Assembly (NCBI RefSeq): GCF_032341995.1
Contig: NZ_CP135439.1
Location: forward strand, 868,001-932,000
Direction of reading: 5' to 3'
DNA: 64,000 nt
DNA from: Domibacillus sp. DTU_2020_1001157_1_SI_ALB_TIR_016
GTDB taxonomy: Bacteria > Bacillota > Bacilli > Bacillales > Domibacillaceae
Shown here: positions 9,529-18,948 of the stretch, piece after piece
Numbering within the stretch: the first letter of the stretch is position 1
How the letters are laid out: every line of letters starts with the position of its first letter
Notes under the pieces: model-generated
Told to the model about the DNA's origin: nothing
The model's input: only the letters and a program-made list of their open reading frames with translations
The model's database searches: none
Translations under genes and position numbers: made by a program

Positions 9529-10998
9529 ATGGGAAATGTTGTTCTTATAATTATGATTCTTTTTGTATTGGCTGCTATCGGAGCTGCGCTTTGGTACTTT
9601 TTTATGAAAGTGCGCTATCGGACGGCTAAATCGAACGAGGCGCTTGTGATTACAGGACCAAAGCTTGGTGATATTGAAAAGGAATCCAATATTTTTACCG
9701 ATGATGAGGGACGCTCGATGAAAATTATCCGTGGCGGCGGCTATCGGCTGCGCATGTTTCAAACCTCAACACCCGTCAATTTAACGTCTTTTCAATTAAA
9801 GCTGACAACACCGCGCGTCTACACAAACGGTGGTGTGCCGATCGTAGCGGATGCTGTGGCAATGGTAAAAGTGGCAGATACATTAAAAGGCATTGCCAAC
9901 TACGCGGAGCAGTTTTTAGGAAAAGAGCAGGCTGAAATTGAAGTGGAAATTACCGAAGTGCTGGGAAGCAACCTGCGGGCGATTTTGTCGAAAATGACAG
10001 TAGAAGAGATAAACGGCGACCGGGAAGGCTTTAATAAACAGGTAACAGAAATTGCGCAAAAGCAGCTTGATGAAATGGGTTTTAAAATTACGTCTCTTGG
10101 ATTGACGGACCTTCGGGATGCAGATGCGAAAAACGGTTATTTGGATAACCTCGGACGCCCGCGCATTGCCGAAGTACGCAAACAGGCAGAAATTGCCGAA
10201 GCAAACAGCGAGCGGGAAACGCGGATTCATAAAGCAAAAACCGATCAGGAAGCACGCGAGGAAGAGTATAAACGTGAAATTGCCACAGCTGAAGCAAAAA
10301 AAGCAAAAGACTTAAAAGACGCGTCCATAAAAGAAGAAACCGAACGGGCCCGGGCAAAATCTGAACAATCATATGAGCTTGAACGAGCCAAGCTGGCCAA
10401 AGAAGTAAAAGAAGCAGAACTTATCTTGATCAGCCGCGAAAAAGAAGAACAGCTCCGAATTCAGCAGCTGGAGCGGGAACGACTTGTAACACTTGAAGCA
10501 GAAGAAACAAAAATCCGCCGTGCAAAAGCAGATGCTGACTTTTATGAAACAACGAAACGGGCTGAAGCAGAAGCACGAAAATCAGAAATTGACGGGTCGG
10601 CAAAAGCACGGATCATCCGGGAAGCCGGTCTTGCCGAAGCAGAAGTTGTTTTGAAAAAAGGAGAAGCAGAAGCGAAGGCGCGCCAATTACTGGCTGAAGC
10701 CATTGAAGAGCACGGCGAGGTTATTATTACAGAGAAAATTATTGAGATGCTGCCGCTGCTTGCTGAAAAAGTGGCTCAGCCGCTGAATAATGTAGATTCG
10801 ATTAAAGTGATTCAAACAGGCAGCGGATCAGGCATTCCAACGGTCAGTAAAGGTGTCACAGATACGATGCTCGGTATTCAGGAACCATTAAAAGAACTAA
10901 CCGGCATTGATGTGGCAGGTCTTTTAAAAAACTTTGCTGCAAAAGGAAAACGGGTCGATGCTGCTTCATTTTCGGAGGATAAAAAAGAAACAGAGTGA
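9529..10998 (+). CDS. floT: Flotillin-like membrane-microdomain scaffold FloT
   Basis: FloT organises functional membrane microdomains. The product (about 489 residues) has one N-terminal membrane helix, an SPFH/band-7 domain over roughly residues 35-200, and a long Glu/Ala/Lys/Arg-rich coiled coil to about residue 400, followed by the flotillin C-terminal region. ATG at 9529 is chosen with the GGGG run 10 bases upstream; GTG at 9523 is an alternative. Unlike B. subtilis, no NfeD-type partner gene (yuaF) lies directly upstream. It is a single gene behind a SigW-type promoter. Confidence 0.92.
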   Translation: MGNVVLIIMILFVLAAIGAALWYFFMKVRYRTAKSNEALVITGPKLGDIEKESNIFTDDEGRSMKIIRGGGYRLRMFQTSTPVNLTSFQLKLTTPRVYTNGGVPIVADAVAMVKVADTLKGIANYAEQFLGKEQAEIEVEITEVLGSNLRAILSKMTVEEINGDREGFNKQVTEIAQKQLDEMGFKITSLGLTDLRDADAKNGYLDNLGRPRIAEVRKQAEIAEANSERETRIHKAKTDQEAREEEYKREIATAEAKKAKDLKDASIKEETERARAKSEQSYELERAKLAKEVKEAELILISREKEEQLRIQQLERERLVTLEAEETKIRRAKADADFYETTKRAEAEARKSEIDGSAKARIIREAGLAEAEVVLKKGEAEAKARQLLAEAIEEHGEVIITEKIIEMLPLLAEKVAQPLNNVDSIKVIQTGSGSGIPTVSKGVTDTMLGIQEPLKELTGIDVAGLLKNFAAKGKRVDAASFSEDKKETE

Positions 10999-11014
10999 CA
11001 AAAATGTTTTTCAT

Positions 11015-11051
11015 AAATCAGCTCCACACCTTTATGGTGTGGAGCTGATTT
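11015..11051. terminator. Bidirectional terminator between floT and the lipoprotein gene
   Basis: Perfect 16-bp stem (AAATCAGCTCCACACC and its complement) with a 5-base loop, between two convergent genes; it overlaps the stop of the minus-strand gene. Confidence 0.8.
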
Positions 11052-11535
11052 AGTTTTCAATCTCAAAAGGTGCTGCCAGCCAAAATTCCGTTCCATACAC
11101 ACTGCGTCCATTTTCATCGATAGAAAAAGAACGAAACGCTTTGACGATTCTGTACTTGCCCGCTTCGAGCGGTTTTTGGAGACGGCCAAGGTCAACCGTT
11201 TCAATGGTTTGTTTGCGGGGGGGAGACAACAGTGCAATTTCTTCGAAAGCATCCCTGTTTTTTTTGAACGGCACAGCATACCAGGTACCGTCCAGCTGCT
11301 GTTCAATTCGGAAGGCGCGGCCATATGTAAAATCAGTGTTACGCCCGTTTTGAATCATCAGTCTTAAGGCGCTGTCAGATACGTTCCGCACGGTAAGAGA
11401 CAACCCATTGTTTTGTGCGGCCATTTCCTGCAGGGGTGCGCCTTTTTCGGCTGCCGGCTCGGGCTCAGGTTCGCCCGGCTGGCAGGCCGACAGCAGCATC
11501 GCACAAGCCGCTATATGGACAAGCCGCTTGTTCAT
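11050..11535 (-). CDS. Lipoprotein with an immunoglobulin-like domain
   Basis: A 161-residue secreted lipoprotein: signal peptide with lipobox LSAC (Cys18), an acidic linker (PGEPEPEPAAE), then a beta-rich domain with SLTVRNVSDSALRLMIQNG and EAGKYRIVKAF, typical of Bacillus proteins with a bacterial Ig-like domain. The function is unknown. Its ATG overlaps the stop of the upstream yceI-type gene (ATGA), so the two form an operon. Confidence 0.75.
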   Translation of the reverse strand: MNKRLVHIAACAMLLSACQPGEPEPEPAAEKGAPLQEMAAQNNGLSLTVRNVSDSALRLMIQNGRNTDFTYGRAFRIEQQLDGTWYAVPFKKNRDAFEEIALLSPPRKQTIETVDLGRLQKPLEAGKYRIVKAFRSFSIDENGRSVYGTEFWLAAPFEIEN

Positions 11536-12035
11536 GCAGCTTTCACCAGCTGAAGATCCAGCACAATCTCTACGTCGTCTTCAATATGCACGCCTCCTGT
11601 TTCGAGCGTTAAACCGTAATCGCTGCGTTTAATGACGGCTTTTGCCTGAAGGCGGGCGGTTTTACCCGTGTCGGAATTCTGTTTCTCATTAAACGTAACA
11701 AAAAAAGATTCTGTCCGGGTTACGCCGTGCAGGGAAAGGTCGCCGACGAGTTCGTATTGCCCGTTCTCCTGATCCAAAATATTGTTAGCGATAAACCGTA
11801 CTTCTGCGTATTTTTCCACATCAAAAAACTTCTCTGATACCAAGTGGGCATCAAGTTCCTTATTGCCTGTTTGTATGGTGGACAGATCCACATTAAACGA
11901 GATGTTCGCCGTTACTAAATGATCTGCCTCGGCTTCAATCGTCGCTTCATAAGAAGGGAAGGAACCCTTCACATGATTGACAGCAGCATAAACCTGGCTC
12001 TGGGATTTATCCACGACCCATGTTGGTTTGTCCAT
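11532..12035 (-). CDS. YceI-family lipocalin-like protein
   Basis: A 167-residue YceI-domain protein; the family has a beta-barrel that binds polyisoprenoid or other lipid chains. The typical opening WVVDKSQSQVYAAVNHVKG, the DLSTIQTGN segment and the ending VEIVLDLQLVKA are visible. The ATG at 12035 has AAGGGGG upstream and places the start at the usual position without a signal peptide, so it is probably cytoplasmic; the longer open frame to 12149 lacks support. It heads a two-gene unit with the lipoprotein. Confidence 0.85.
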   Translation of the reverse strand: MDKPTWVVDKSQSQVYAAVNHVKGSFPSYEATIEAEADHLVTANISFNVDLSTIQTGNKELDAHLVSEKFFDVEKYAEVRFIANNILDQENGQYELVGDLSLHGVTRTESFFVTFNEKQNSDTGKTARLQAKAVIKRSDYGLTLETGGVHIEDDVEIVLDLQLVKAA

Positions 12036-12141
12036 TATTAAAGTCCCCCTTAATCTTTTCTTTTTTTCATTATTTCCCTGCATTGTCACGAATAAAACAA
12101 ACAGTAAGCCAGGACATACTAAGCAAAAAGGAGGTGAGCAA

Positions 12142-12387
12142 GTGGACAAGAAAACGGATTATAAAGAATTATACAATGTACGGGACCAGTTGACCTTGAT
12201 TCCAGAAGAATTTCCAGAAGGGGCTTATGGACAGCCAATTGATAACGAAAAACCAGTAGAAGGAAAAAGTACGCCGTGGAAAAAAGATCAGCACGTGGCG
12301 AGCAACTTTACGTACGAATTCAAGCATCTGCATGAAAACCGGCCCAGAGAATACCCAGGGGCACATCCTACACACGATGAAAAATAA
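12142..12387 (+). CDS. Small hypothetical protein, DUF3905-like
   Basis: An 81-residue hydrophilic protein. The GTG at 12142 follows a perfect AAGGAGGTGA by 4 bases, which decides the start over upstream ATG candidates. The Pro/His-rich pattern with STPWKKDQHVASNFTYE and YPGAHPTHDE recalls the DUF3905 family of Bacillus; I am not certain of that assignment. No signal peptide or membrane helix. It is divergent from the yceI-type gene and ends at its own terminator. Confidence 0.75.
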   Translation: MDKKTDYKELYNVRDQLTLIPEEFPEGAYGQPIDNEKPVEGKSTPWKKDQHVASNFTYEFKHLHENRPREYPGAHPTHDEK

Positions 12388-12395
12388 TTTGATTG

Positions 12396-12432
12396 ACGGC
12401 GCCTTTTCCTTAAAAGAAAGGTGCCGTTTTTT
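12396..12432 (+). terminator. Terminator after the DUF3905-like gene
   Basis: Stem ACGGCGCCTTT / AAAGGTGCCGT, then TTTTTT. Confidence 0.85.
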
Positions 12433-12509
12433 AATGAACAGAGACCTGAACTTTTCTTTTTTGGCAGTACTATAAGTAATCGCTAATGATTTGTATAATT
12501 AAAACCGAC

Positions 12510-12538
12510 TTGACTTGTAGGAATAATACGACTACGAT
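12510..12538 (+). promoter_or_regulatory. Candidate SigA promoter of cysJI
   Basis: TTGACT, 17 bases, TACGAT, about 60 bases upstream of cysJ. No operator for a sulfur regulator could be assigned with confidence. Confidence 0.45.
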
Positions 12539-12596
12539 AAATGTATTATTATGGCGTTAAAAAGAATTTTCCTATAAATTTGTGAGGTGGATCGTG

Positions 12597-14426
12597 TTGC
12601 AACTTCAAGTAACGAACAGTCCGTTTAATGAGGAGCAGGCAGAGCTCCTGAATCGCCTTCTGCCAACACTTACAGAAGGGCAAAAGGTATGGCTGGGTGG
12701 ATTTTTAGCCGCTTCTCCGTCTGGAGTTGTTTCAGCGGCACCTGCTCCAGCTGCGGCTGAAGCAGCAGTACCCGTTCAAGCGGCAGCTGCTCCAGCTGTG
12801 TCGAAAGATGTAACTATTTTATACGGTTCTCAAACGGGTAATGCACAGCGTTTAGCCCAAAAAGCCGGCCAAACGCTCGAATCAAACGGATTTAACGTCA
12901 CGGTTTCGGCAATGAGTGACTTTAAGCCAAATAATCTGAAAAAAGTACAAAATTTGCTGATTGTAGCCAGCACACATGGAGAAGGCGATCCGCCGGATAA
13001 TGCCATTACATTCCATGAATTTCTTCATGGCAAGCGTGCGCCAAAACTGGATGATCTTCAATTTTCTGTTCTGTCTCTTGGCGACAGCTCGTATGAATTT
13101 TTCTGCCAGACAGGAAAAGAGTTTGACCAGCGTTTAGAAGAGCTTGGCGGTAAGCGTATTGTACCGCGCGTTGATTGTGATCTTGACTTCGACGAGCCGG
13201 CAGCAGAGTGGATTGACAGTGTCGTAAAAAGCTTGTCCGAGGCATCGGCACCGGCAGCAGCACAAACAGCACCGGCAGCAGCAGGTGCACAAGTGACAGA
13301 ATCTGAGTACTCAAGAACAAATCCATTTCGTGCGGAAATCCTTGAAAGCATTAATTTGAACGGACGCGGTTCAAACAAAGAAACACGTCACATTGAGCTT
13401 TCGCTTGAAGGATCAGGTCTTACGTACAAACCGGGTGATGCGCTTGGCGTTTATCCAGAAAACGATCCGAAGCTGGTTGATGAACTGATTGCGGCATTTG
13501 GCTGGAATCGGGATGAAACAGTGACGATTAATAAACAAGGCGATGTCCTTTCATTACGCAATGCGCTTTTAACATATTATGAAATAACAGTATTAACAAA
13601 ACCATTGCTGGAAAAAATCGCTCAGTTAACGGGCGTAGATGAACTTCATGACTTAATCGGCGATAGCGAGAAAGTGAAAGCCTACATACACGGCCGCGAC
13701 CTGCTTGATGTAGTACAGCAATTTGGACCATTTGGCGTTTCACCTCAGGATTTTGTGAATGTACTTCGGAAAATGCCGGCTCGTCTTTACTCGATCGCCA
13801 GCAGCTTAGAAGCGAATCCTGATGAAGTGCATTTGACAATTGGTGCGGTCCGCTATAATGCAAATGGCCGTGACCGAAGTGGTGTTTGCTCGATTCTTTG
13901 TGCCGAGCGTTTAGAGCCAGGCGATACATTACCGGTTTACATTCAGCATAACGACAACTTCAAGCTGCCGGAAAATCCGGAAACACCGGTTATTATGATC
14001 GGACCAGGAACAGGCGTAGCTCCATTCCGCGCGTTTATGCAGGAGCGCGAAGAGTCAGGTGCTGACGGAAAAGCATGGATGTTCTTTGGAGACCAGCATT
14101 TCGTAACCGACTTCCTGTACCAGACTGAATGGCAGAAGTGGCTGGCAGACGGCGTGCTGACAAAAATGGATGTGGCATTTTCACGCGATACAGCTGAAAA
14201 AGTATATGTACAGCACCGGATGCAGGAAAACAGCAAAGAATTGTTCGAATGGCTTCAACAAGGCGCTGCCGTTTACGTATGCGGCGACGAGAAAAATATG
14301 GCTCACGATGTACACCAGACATTGATTGATATTGTAGAAAAAGAAGGCAGCATGAGCCGCGAGCAGGCAGAGAAATATGTAGCCGATATGCAGCAGCAAA
14401 AACGCTACCAGCGCGACGTATATTAA
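12597..14426 (+). CDS. cysJ: Sulfite reductase [NADPH] flavoprotein (alpha) subunit
   Basis: CysJ passes electrons from NADPH through FAD and FMN to CysI for reduction of sulfite to sulfide. The roughly 609-residue protein has a flavodoxin/FMN domain ([11 protein letters not shown] at about 80-90), an Ala/Pro-rich linker, an FAD domain (RLYSIASS) and an NADPH domain ([12 protein letters not shown]), ending in Tyr like its homologues. The TTG at 12597 gives the N-terminus [10 protein letters not shown] seen in Bacillus CysJ and lies 6 bases after GAGGTGG; GTG three bases earlier is possible. First gene of cysJI. Confidence 0.95.
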   Translation: MQLQVTNSPFNEEQAELLNRLLPTLTEGQKVWLGGFLAASPSGVVSAAPAPAAAEAAVPVQAAAAPAVSKDVTILYGSQTGNAQRLAQKAGQTLESNGFNVTVSAMSDFKPNNLKKVQNLLIVASTHGEGDPPDNAITFHEFLHGKRAPKLDDLQFSVLSLGDSSYEFFCQTGKEFDQRLEELGGKRIVPRVDCDLDFDEPAAEWIDSVVKSLSEASAPAAAQTAPAAAGAQVTESEYSRTNPFRAEILESINLNGRGSNKETRHIELSLEGSGLTYKPGDALGVYPENDPKLVDELIAAFGWNRDETVTINKQGDVLSLRNALLTYYEITVLTKPLLEKIAQLTGVDELHDLIGDSEKVKAYIHGRDLLDVVQQFGPFGVSPQDFVNVLRKMPARLYSIASSLEANPDEVHLTIGAVRYNANGRDRSGVCSILCAERLEPGDTLPVYIQHNDNFKLPENPETPVIMIGPGTGVAPFRAFMQEREESGADGKAWMFFGDQHFVTDFLYQTEWQKWLADGVLTKMDVAFSRDTAEKVYVQHRMQENSKELFEWLQQGAAVYVCGDEKNMAHDVHQTLIDIVEKEGSMSREQAEKYVADMQQQKRYQRDVY

Positions 14427-14454
14427 GTTTTATGATCGAAAGGGGACAAGCACA

Positions 14455-16191
14455 ATGAGCAAAACGGTAAATGACCTTCACCAGCTGCGCGCACCAGAAG
14501 GCCCGCCAAGTGATGTAGAAGGCATTAAAGAAAGAAGTAATTTATTGCGCGGCACACTTGCAGAAGTGATGCAGGACCGCATCTCAGCCGGTATTCCAGA
14601 AGATGACAACCGCTTGATGAAACACCACGGCAGCTACTTGCAGGATGACCGTGACCTGCGCACAGAACGCCAAAAACAAAAATTAGAGCCGGCATATCAA
14701 TTCATGCTGCGCGTGCGCCTTCCGGGCGGTGTAGCAACATCAAGCCAGTGGCTGATGATGGATACTCTGGCGCATAAATACGGAAACGGCACCCTAAAAC
14801 TAACAACACGTGAAACGTTCCAGATCCACGGGATTTTAAAATGGAACATGAAGCAGACGATTCAAGACATTCATTCAACGATGATGGATACAATTGCGGC
14901 ATGCGGAGACGTAAACCGGAACGTTATGGCTACGTCGAATCCATACCAATCGGAAGTTCACACAGAAGTTCACGCACTGGCAAAACAGCTGAGTGATGAC
15001 CTACTTCCAAAGTCACGTGCTTATCATGAAATTTGGCTCGGGGAAGAAAAAGTAGCCGGCACGCCGGAAACGGAAGAAGTAGAACCAATGTATGGTCCGC
15101 TTTACTTGCCGCGTAAGTTTAAAATCGGGATCGCGGTACCGCCTTCTAACGATATTGATGTGTTTTCACAGGATCTTGGCTTTATCGCCATCGTTGAAAA
15201 CAACCAGCTGATTGGCTTTAATGTAACAATCGGCGGCGGTATGGGGATGAGCCATGGTGATACACAAACATATCCGCAGCTCGGAAAAGTAATTGGCTTT
15301 GTAACACCTGATAAAGTTGTTGATCTTGCGGAAAAAGTTATTACGATTCAGCGCGACTACGGAAACCGTTCTGTTCGTAAATATGCCCGTTTTAAATATA
15401 CAGTTGACCGTCTTGGGCTCGAAAACGTAAAAGCAGAGCTTGAGCGCCGCCTGGGCTGGACGCTTGACGAAGCACGCGATTTCCATTTTGACCATAATGG
15501 TGACCGGTACGGCTGGCAAAAAGGCGTAAAAGGCAAATGGCATTTTACAATGTTTGTTGAAGGCGGCCGGATTGTGGATTACCCTGAATATCAATTGATG
15601 ACGGGTATTCGGGAAATTGCAAAAGTACACAAAGGTGATTTCCGCCTCACATCCAATCAAAACTTGATCATTGGCAATGTGTCTGCCCAAAACAAGAAAA
15701 AAATTGAGGCGCTCATCGACCAATATGGATTAACAGAAGGACGCCACCATTCAGCGATCCGTCGCAGCGCACTTGCCTGCGTAGCCCTGCCGACATGCGG
15801 TCTTGCGATGGCAGAAGCTGAGCGCTACCTGCCGGGCTTAATGGATAAAATTGATGAAATCATCGATGAAAACGGCCTCCGCGACAAAGAAATTACGATT
15901 CGTATGACTGGATGCCCGAATGGCTGCGCCCGCCACGCGCTTGGCGAAATCGGCTTTATCGGAAAAGCGGTTGGCAAATACAACATGTACTTGGGCGCTG
16001 CGCATGACGGCAGCCGCTTAAGTAAAATGTACCGTGAAAACATTGGAGAAGAAGAAATCTTAAAAGAACTGCGCGTCGTTCTTTCCCGCTATGCAAATGA
16101 GCGCCAGGAAGGCGAGCACTTCGGTGACTTCGTCATTCGTGCTGGTATCGTTGAAGCAACGACGGACGGAACGAATTTCCATAATTTATAA
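14455..16191 (+). CDS. cysI: Sulfite reductase hemoprotein (beta) subunit
   Basis: CysI reduces sulfite to sulfide at a coupled siroheme/4Fe-4S centre. The 578-residue product contains both halves of the cluster-binding signature: [17 protein letters not shown] and [16 protein letters not shown]. It starts 28 bases after cysJ with AAAGGGGAC as ribosome binding site, and the pair forms an assimilatory sulfite reductase operon that would feed cysteine synthesis. Confidence 0.96.
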   Translation: MSKTVNDLHQLRAPEGPPSDVEGIKERSNLLRGTLAEVMQDRISAGIPEDDNRLMKHHGSYLQDDRDLRTERQKQKLEPAYQFMLRVRLPGGVATSSQWLMMDTLAHKYGNGTLKLTTRETFQIHGILKWNMKQTIQDIHSTMMDTIAACGDVNRNVMATSNPYQSEVHTEVHALAKQLSDDLLPKSRAYHEIWLGEEKVAGTPETEEVEPMYGPLYLPRKFKIGIAVPPSNDIDVFSQDLGFIAIVENNQLIGFNVTIGGGMGMSHGDTQTYPQLGKVIGFVTPDKVVDLAEKVITIQRDYGNRSVRKYARFKYTVDRLGLENVKAELERRLGWTLDEARDFHFDHNGDRYGWQKGVKGKWHFTMFVEGGRIVDYPEYQLMTGIREIAKVHKGDFRLTSNQNLIIGNVSAQNKKKIEALIDQYGLTEGRHHSAIRRSALACVALPTCGLAMAEAERYLPGLMDKIDEIIDENGLRDKEITIRMTGCPNGCARHALGEIGFIGKAVGKYNMYLGAAHDGSRLSKMYRENIGEEEILKELRVVLSRYANERQEGEHFGDFVIRAGIVEATTDGTNFHNL

Positions 16192-16194
16192 AAT

Positions 16195-16228
16195 AAAAAA
16201 GACAGGAACCCAGGTTCCTGTCTTTTTT
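16195..16228 (+). terminator. Terminator after cysI
   Basis: Long stem AAAAAAGACAGGAACC / GGTTCCTGTCTTTTTT with a minimal loop and T-run. Confidence 0.9.
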
Positions 16229-16299
16229 GTGCTGTCTAAAAACTTCGCTGTATGCATACGAATGGTAAGAGGTTTCAAACAGCGGAGAGGAGTGCCCTA

Positions 16300-17001
16300 A
16301 TGGACGAAAAACAAGTCATTCAAGTGCACCATGGAGATGTTACGGGAGACCGGGTGCCGGATATTGTGTACTTAACAGCCGTTCAAACGGCCGGCAGTTC
16401 GTTTTTGCAGCAGATTACACTTGTTGTTCAGGACAGGCGTACAGGCGGTTCATTCCGGCTTTTGCTGCCTGAAAACACGGGCTACAACCCAACGGTATTT
16501 CTTGGCGACTTTACCGGCAATGGAGTAAAAGACATTCTGGTGGTGACTGATACAGGCGGGAGCGGCGGTACTGTTTACGCTTATGTGTATTCCTATGCTG
16601 GCGGCCGTTTTTATTTGATTTTTGACACAGCTCTGTTTAACAAGCAAACACAATACAGTGTCCAGTACAAAAATGATTACAAAGCAGAAGTGACAAGCAG
16701 GCAGCCTGCTAAACGGTATATATTAGACCTGACCACAAAAGGGGCTGCTTACTTGAACGAAATCTATAACCCGGACGGCACATTAAAGCAGCCGGTTGAA
16801 GGATGGGTCTCACCGCTTTCAGGACTTTACCCGATTGACTTTGACCGTAACGGCGTGTATGAGTTAAATGCATGGCAGGGCATTGCCGGACGATATAACG
16901 CAGATCGCCTTGGCTATGTGCAAAACGTGTTAAAGTGGAACGAGCGTGCATTCCAAATAGAGGAGCAGTATGTATCAATTTGGGGAGAAGAGAAAGAATA
17001 A
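16300..17001 (+). CDS. FG-GAP/VCBS-type repeat protein, no signal peptide
   Basis: A 233-residue protein with integrin-like calcium-binding repeats: GDVTGDRVPDIVYL, GDFTGNGVKDILVV and IDFDRNGVYELNAW, each with the D-x-T/D-x-[DN]-x-x-x-[DE] pattern. The ATG at 16300 has GGAGAGGAG 8 bases upstream. No signal peptide or membrane helix is visible, which is unusual for this fold but also seen in Bacillus spore-associated members. Function unknown; it is convergent with a spore SASP gene. Confidence 0.7.
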   Translation: MDEKQVIQVHHGDVTGDRVPDIVYLTAVQTAGSSFLQQITLVVQDRRTGGSFRLLLPENTGYNPTVFLGDFTGNGVKDILVVTDTGGSGGTVYAYVYSYAGGRFYLIFDTALFNKQTQYSVQYKNDYKAEVTSRQPAKRYILDLTTKGAAYLNEIYNPDGTLKQPVEGWVSPLSGLYPIDFDRNGVYELNAWQGIAGRYNADRLGYVQNVLKWNERAFQIEEQYVSIWGEEKE

Positions 17002-17002
17002 G

Positions 17003-17076
17003 TACGCATGCCCCTGAAAATAAAGCGTCAAAAACCAAACTGGTTTTCCGTTTCAATTTTGCAGGATGCATGCGTA
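17003..17076. terminator. Convergent terminator region
   Basis: Outer inverted repeat TACGCATGC / GCATGCGTA encloses an inner AAACCA..TGGTTT hairpin with a short T-run on the minus strand. It separates the FG-GAP gene (plus) from the SASP gene (minus). Confidence 0.55.
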
Positions 17077-17083
17077 AGAAAAA

Positions 17084-17275
17084 TTAGCCTTGAAGTTCTT
17101 GCTGAGCAAGGCGGACTAGTCGTTTCGTGATTTCGCCGCCTGTTGAGCCGTTTGCCCGCGAAGTAGTATCTGCTCCAAGCGTGATACCAAATTCGCTGGC
17201 AATTTCGTATTTAAATTGTTCCAAAACTTGTTCTGCCCCAGGGACAAGAAGCTGCTGCCGGTTATTGTTTGCCAT
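17084..17275 (-). CDS. Alpha/beta-type small acid-soluble spore protein
   Basis: A 63-residue SASP that coats and protects DNA in the dormant spore. Two family motifs are visible: [20 protein letters not shown], containing the Glu-Phe-Gly site cleaved by the germination protease, and [12 protein letters not shown]. The GAGGTGGTGA ribosome binding site lies 6 bases before ATG. This gene is direct evidence that the organism forms spores. Confidence 0.96.
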   Translation of the reverse strand: MANNNRQQLLVPGAEQVLEQFKYEIASEFGITLGADTTSRANGSTGGEITKRLVRLAQQELQG

Positions 17276-17304
17276 GTTTTTTCACCACCTCTTTTGTTTG
17301 CTTA

Positions 17305-17334
17305 TACTATTTGTTTTGGAGGGGAGAAACATGC
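17305..17334 (-). promoter_or_regulatory. SigG-type promoter of the SASP gene
   Basis: On the minus strand GCATG, 18 bases, AATAGTA matches the forespore SigG pattern (GHATR-N18-CATNNTA) except for one -10 base. Confidence 0.55.
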
Positions 17335-17441
17335 AGAAAAAGCGGTAGCAAATGATATCGCTTTTGGAAGGATTCCACTTAGGTGGCACAGGTGTTTTAG
17401 TGGATGAAGATAAGGGTAAAGCCAAAGAGCAGACCATCTAG
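17331..17441 (+). other. Possible tiny ORF with an in-frame amber codon
   Basis: A strong GGAGGGGA precedes ATG at 17331, but the frame stops at codon 6 (TAG, 17346-17348) and reopens two codons later at ATG 17352, running 29 codons (MISLLEGFHLGGTGVLVDED...). Either a broken small gene, a 29-residue peptide with a weak start, or chance. I do not recognise the sequence. Confidence 0.25.
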
Positions 17442-17458
17442 TCAAAGGAGTGATTTAC

Positions 17459-17839
17459 ATGCATCATGGATATCCAAAAGTAGGAGACTCCCTCCAGGCA
17501 TTTGTGAATGTATGCGGCCAGCCGTCGCGCGAATCAACCAATGAAATGATCTTATTTGAAGTTCCCGGCATCAATGCCAAATTAACGTGCTGGATCGACG
17601 AAGAAAAAAACGTACATAAGCTGTCAAGTTCGATACCGATGGGTACGCAGGCAGCGGTAGAGCTGGCGAAGCGGTTTCTGCCAATGGATGCAAAGCCTGC
17701 CGACACAAGCCTTGATACCGATTCAGCCAAGCTGAACGCGTTAATTCAAACGTATACCGTAGATTATAAGGGAAAACAAAAACAAGCGGTCATTACTGCT
17801 GAAGAAACAGGTGCTTTTACAGTTGCCATTGAAGACTAA
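17459..17839 (+). CDS. Conserved-looking hypothetical protein
   Basis: A 126-residue soluble acidic protein, start MHHGYPKVGDSLQAFV. AAAGGAG lies 9 bases before the ATG at 17459; the GTG at 17450 touches that site and is less likely. No signal peptide, membrane helix or motif is recognised. It has its own terminator and stands upstream of msrA. Confidence 0.65.
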   Translation: MHHGYPKVGDSLQAFVNVCGQPSRESTNEMILFEVPGINAKLTCWIDEEKNVHKLSSSIPMGTQAAVELAKRFLPMDAKPADTSLDTDSAKLNALIQTYTVDYKGKQKQAVITAEETGAFTVAIED

Positions 17840-17842
17840 CGG

Positions 17843-17872
17843 CTCCGGGCCTCAGCTGCCCGGAGTTTATTT
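17843..17872 (+). terminator. Terminator after the 126-residue protein gene
   Basis: Perfect stem CTCCGGGC / GCCCGGAG followed by TTTATTT. Confidence 0.75.
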
Positions 17873-17903
17873 CGTTTTGATTCATATGTATAGGAGGGAA
17901 ATC

Positions 17904-18575
17904 ATGCATACCATTGCAGAAATTGAAGCAAACTGGCAGGCGCACATGTCAAACCGTCAAACCGCTACATTTGGCATGGGCTGTTTTTGGAGCCCGGACG
18001 CTCGTTTTGGTGCCCTGCCCGGTGTGATTCGCACAAAAACCGGCTTTGCAGGTGGCACAACAAGTGATCCGGTCTACCGGCAAATGGGAGACCACACGGA
18101 GACGGTACAGATTGAATTTGATCCGGATATCCTTTCTTTTGAAGAAATTCTTCATATCTTTTGGGCGAATCATACGTCAACAAACCGGACAGAATACAAA
18201 GACCGCCAGTACATGTCGCTTCTTTTTTATCACAATGATGAACAGAGGCAGGCCATTGAACAGGTCAAGCGTGAGCTTGAAACGAAAAGAAATGAGCAGA
18301 TTGAAACAGAGATTCAGCCGTTTTCCGTCTTTACCCTTGCAGAAGAACGGCATCAAAAGTATCATTTAAAACGGTTTAAGCGGGCAGCGGAAAAACTCGC
18401 CTCTGTATTTACGACACCCGCTTCTTTTACCGATTCAACTTTGACCGCCCGCCTTAATGGATTTGTAAGAGAATATACTACTTTGCCCCGGATTGAAGAA
18501 GAAATCCATTCATGGGCCATTTCTGATTCAGCCAAGGAGGAGCTCTCTGCTTTTATCCGCGGGCTCCGCTGGTAA
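17904..18575 (+). CDS. msrA: MsrA-type peptide methionine sulfoxide reductase, single-cysteine form
   Basis: MsrA reduces methionine-S-sulfoxide in proteins. The 223-residue product has the active-site motif GCFW (Cys27) and downstream counterparts of the catalytic Tyr (DPVY) and Glu (HTETV). Cys27 is the only cysteine, so no resolving cysteine exists within the chain, and the protein carries about 60 extra C-terminal residues beyond a typical MsrA core. AGGAGGG precedes the ATG at 17904. Regeneration would need thioredoxin or a low-molecular-weight thiol acting directly on Cys27. Confidence 0.85.
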   Translation: MHTIAEIEANWQAHMSNRQTATFGMGCFWSPDARFGALPGVIRTKTGFAGGTTSDPVYRQMGDHTETVQIEFDPDILSFEEILHIFWANHTSTNRTEYKDRQYMSLLFYHNDEQRQAIEQVKRELETKRNEQIETEIQPFSVFTLAEERHQKYHLKRFKRAAEKLASVFTTPASFTDSTLTARLNGFVREYTTLPRIEEEIHSWAISDSAKEELSAFIRGLRW

Positions 18576-18626
18576 ACAGAAAAATGAGTCAGGGTGTCAG
18601 GGCAAATTGATACAATTCCCCATTTT

Positions 18627-18660
18627 CACATAAAAAACACGTCCCGCTATGAAACGGGGC
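18627..18660 (-). terminator. Terminator of the HPr-like gene
   Basis: ACGCCCCG..CGGGACGT stem with one mismatch; TTTTTT follows on the minus strand. It overlaps the 3' end of the gene. Confidence 0.6.
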
Positions 18661-18907
18661 GTATTTCTGTTTGTTCAAGTGCAGCTCCGATGGCTTTAAT
18701 GGCCTCGTATTCATCGATTCCTTTAGCTGTAAGTGTCATTTCCCCATTGGGTGAACCAAGTGCCAGCACCCCCATAATCGATTTCACATTAACGTGCCGG
18801 TTTTGATACTGAAGATAAATATCGGATACGAACTGGCTGGCTAAATGAACAAGCGGAACAGCGGTTTTCGGGGTAAAGCTTCTTATGTAAACAGTTTTGA
18901 CAAACAT
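18647..18907 (-). CDS. HPr-like protein lacking the phosphocarrier histidine (Crh-like)
   Basis: An 86-residue HPr-fold protein. The regulatory serine region VNVKSIMGV is intact (Ser43, equal to HPr Ser46), but the GIHARPAT active site is replaced by FTPKTAVPL, with Thr where His15 should be, plus a three-residue deletion. It cannot act as a PTS phosphocarrier, but could be phosphorylated by HPr kinase and serve as a CcpA corepressor, like Crh. A SigB-type promoter lies upstream, and the gene stands alone rather than in the yvcJKL-crh operon, so it is probably a separate paralogue. Confidence 0.75.
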   Translation of the reverse strand: MFVKTVYIRSFTPKTAVPLVHLASQFVSDIYLQYQNRHVNVKSIMGVLALGSPNGEMTLTAKGIDEYEAIKAIGAALEQTEIRPVS

Positions 18908-18948
18908 GCGTATCAGACCTTTCTTCGAAGAATAAAAGTATTTTCAGT

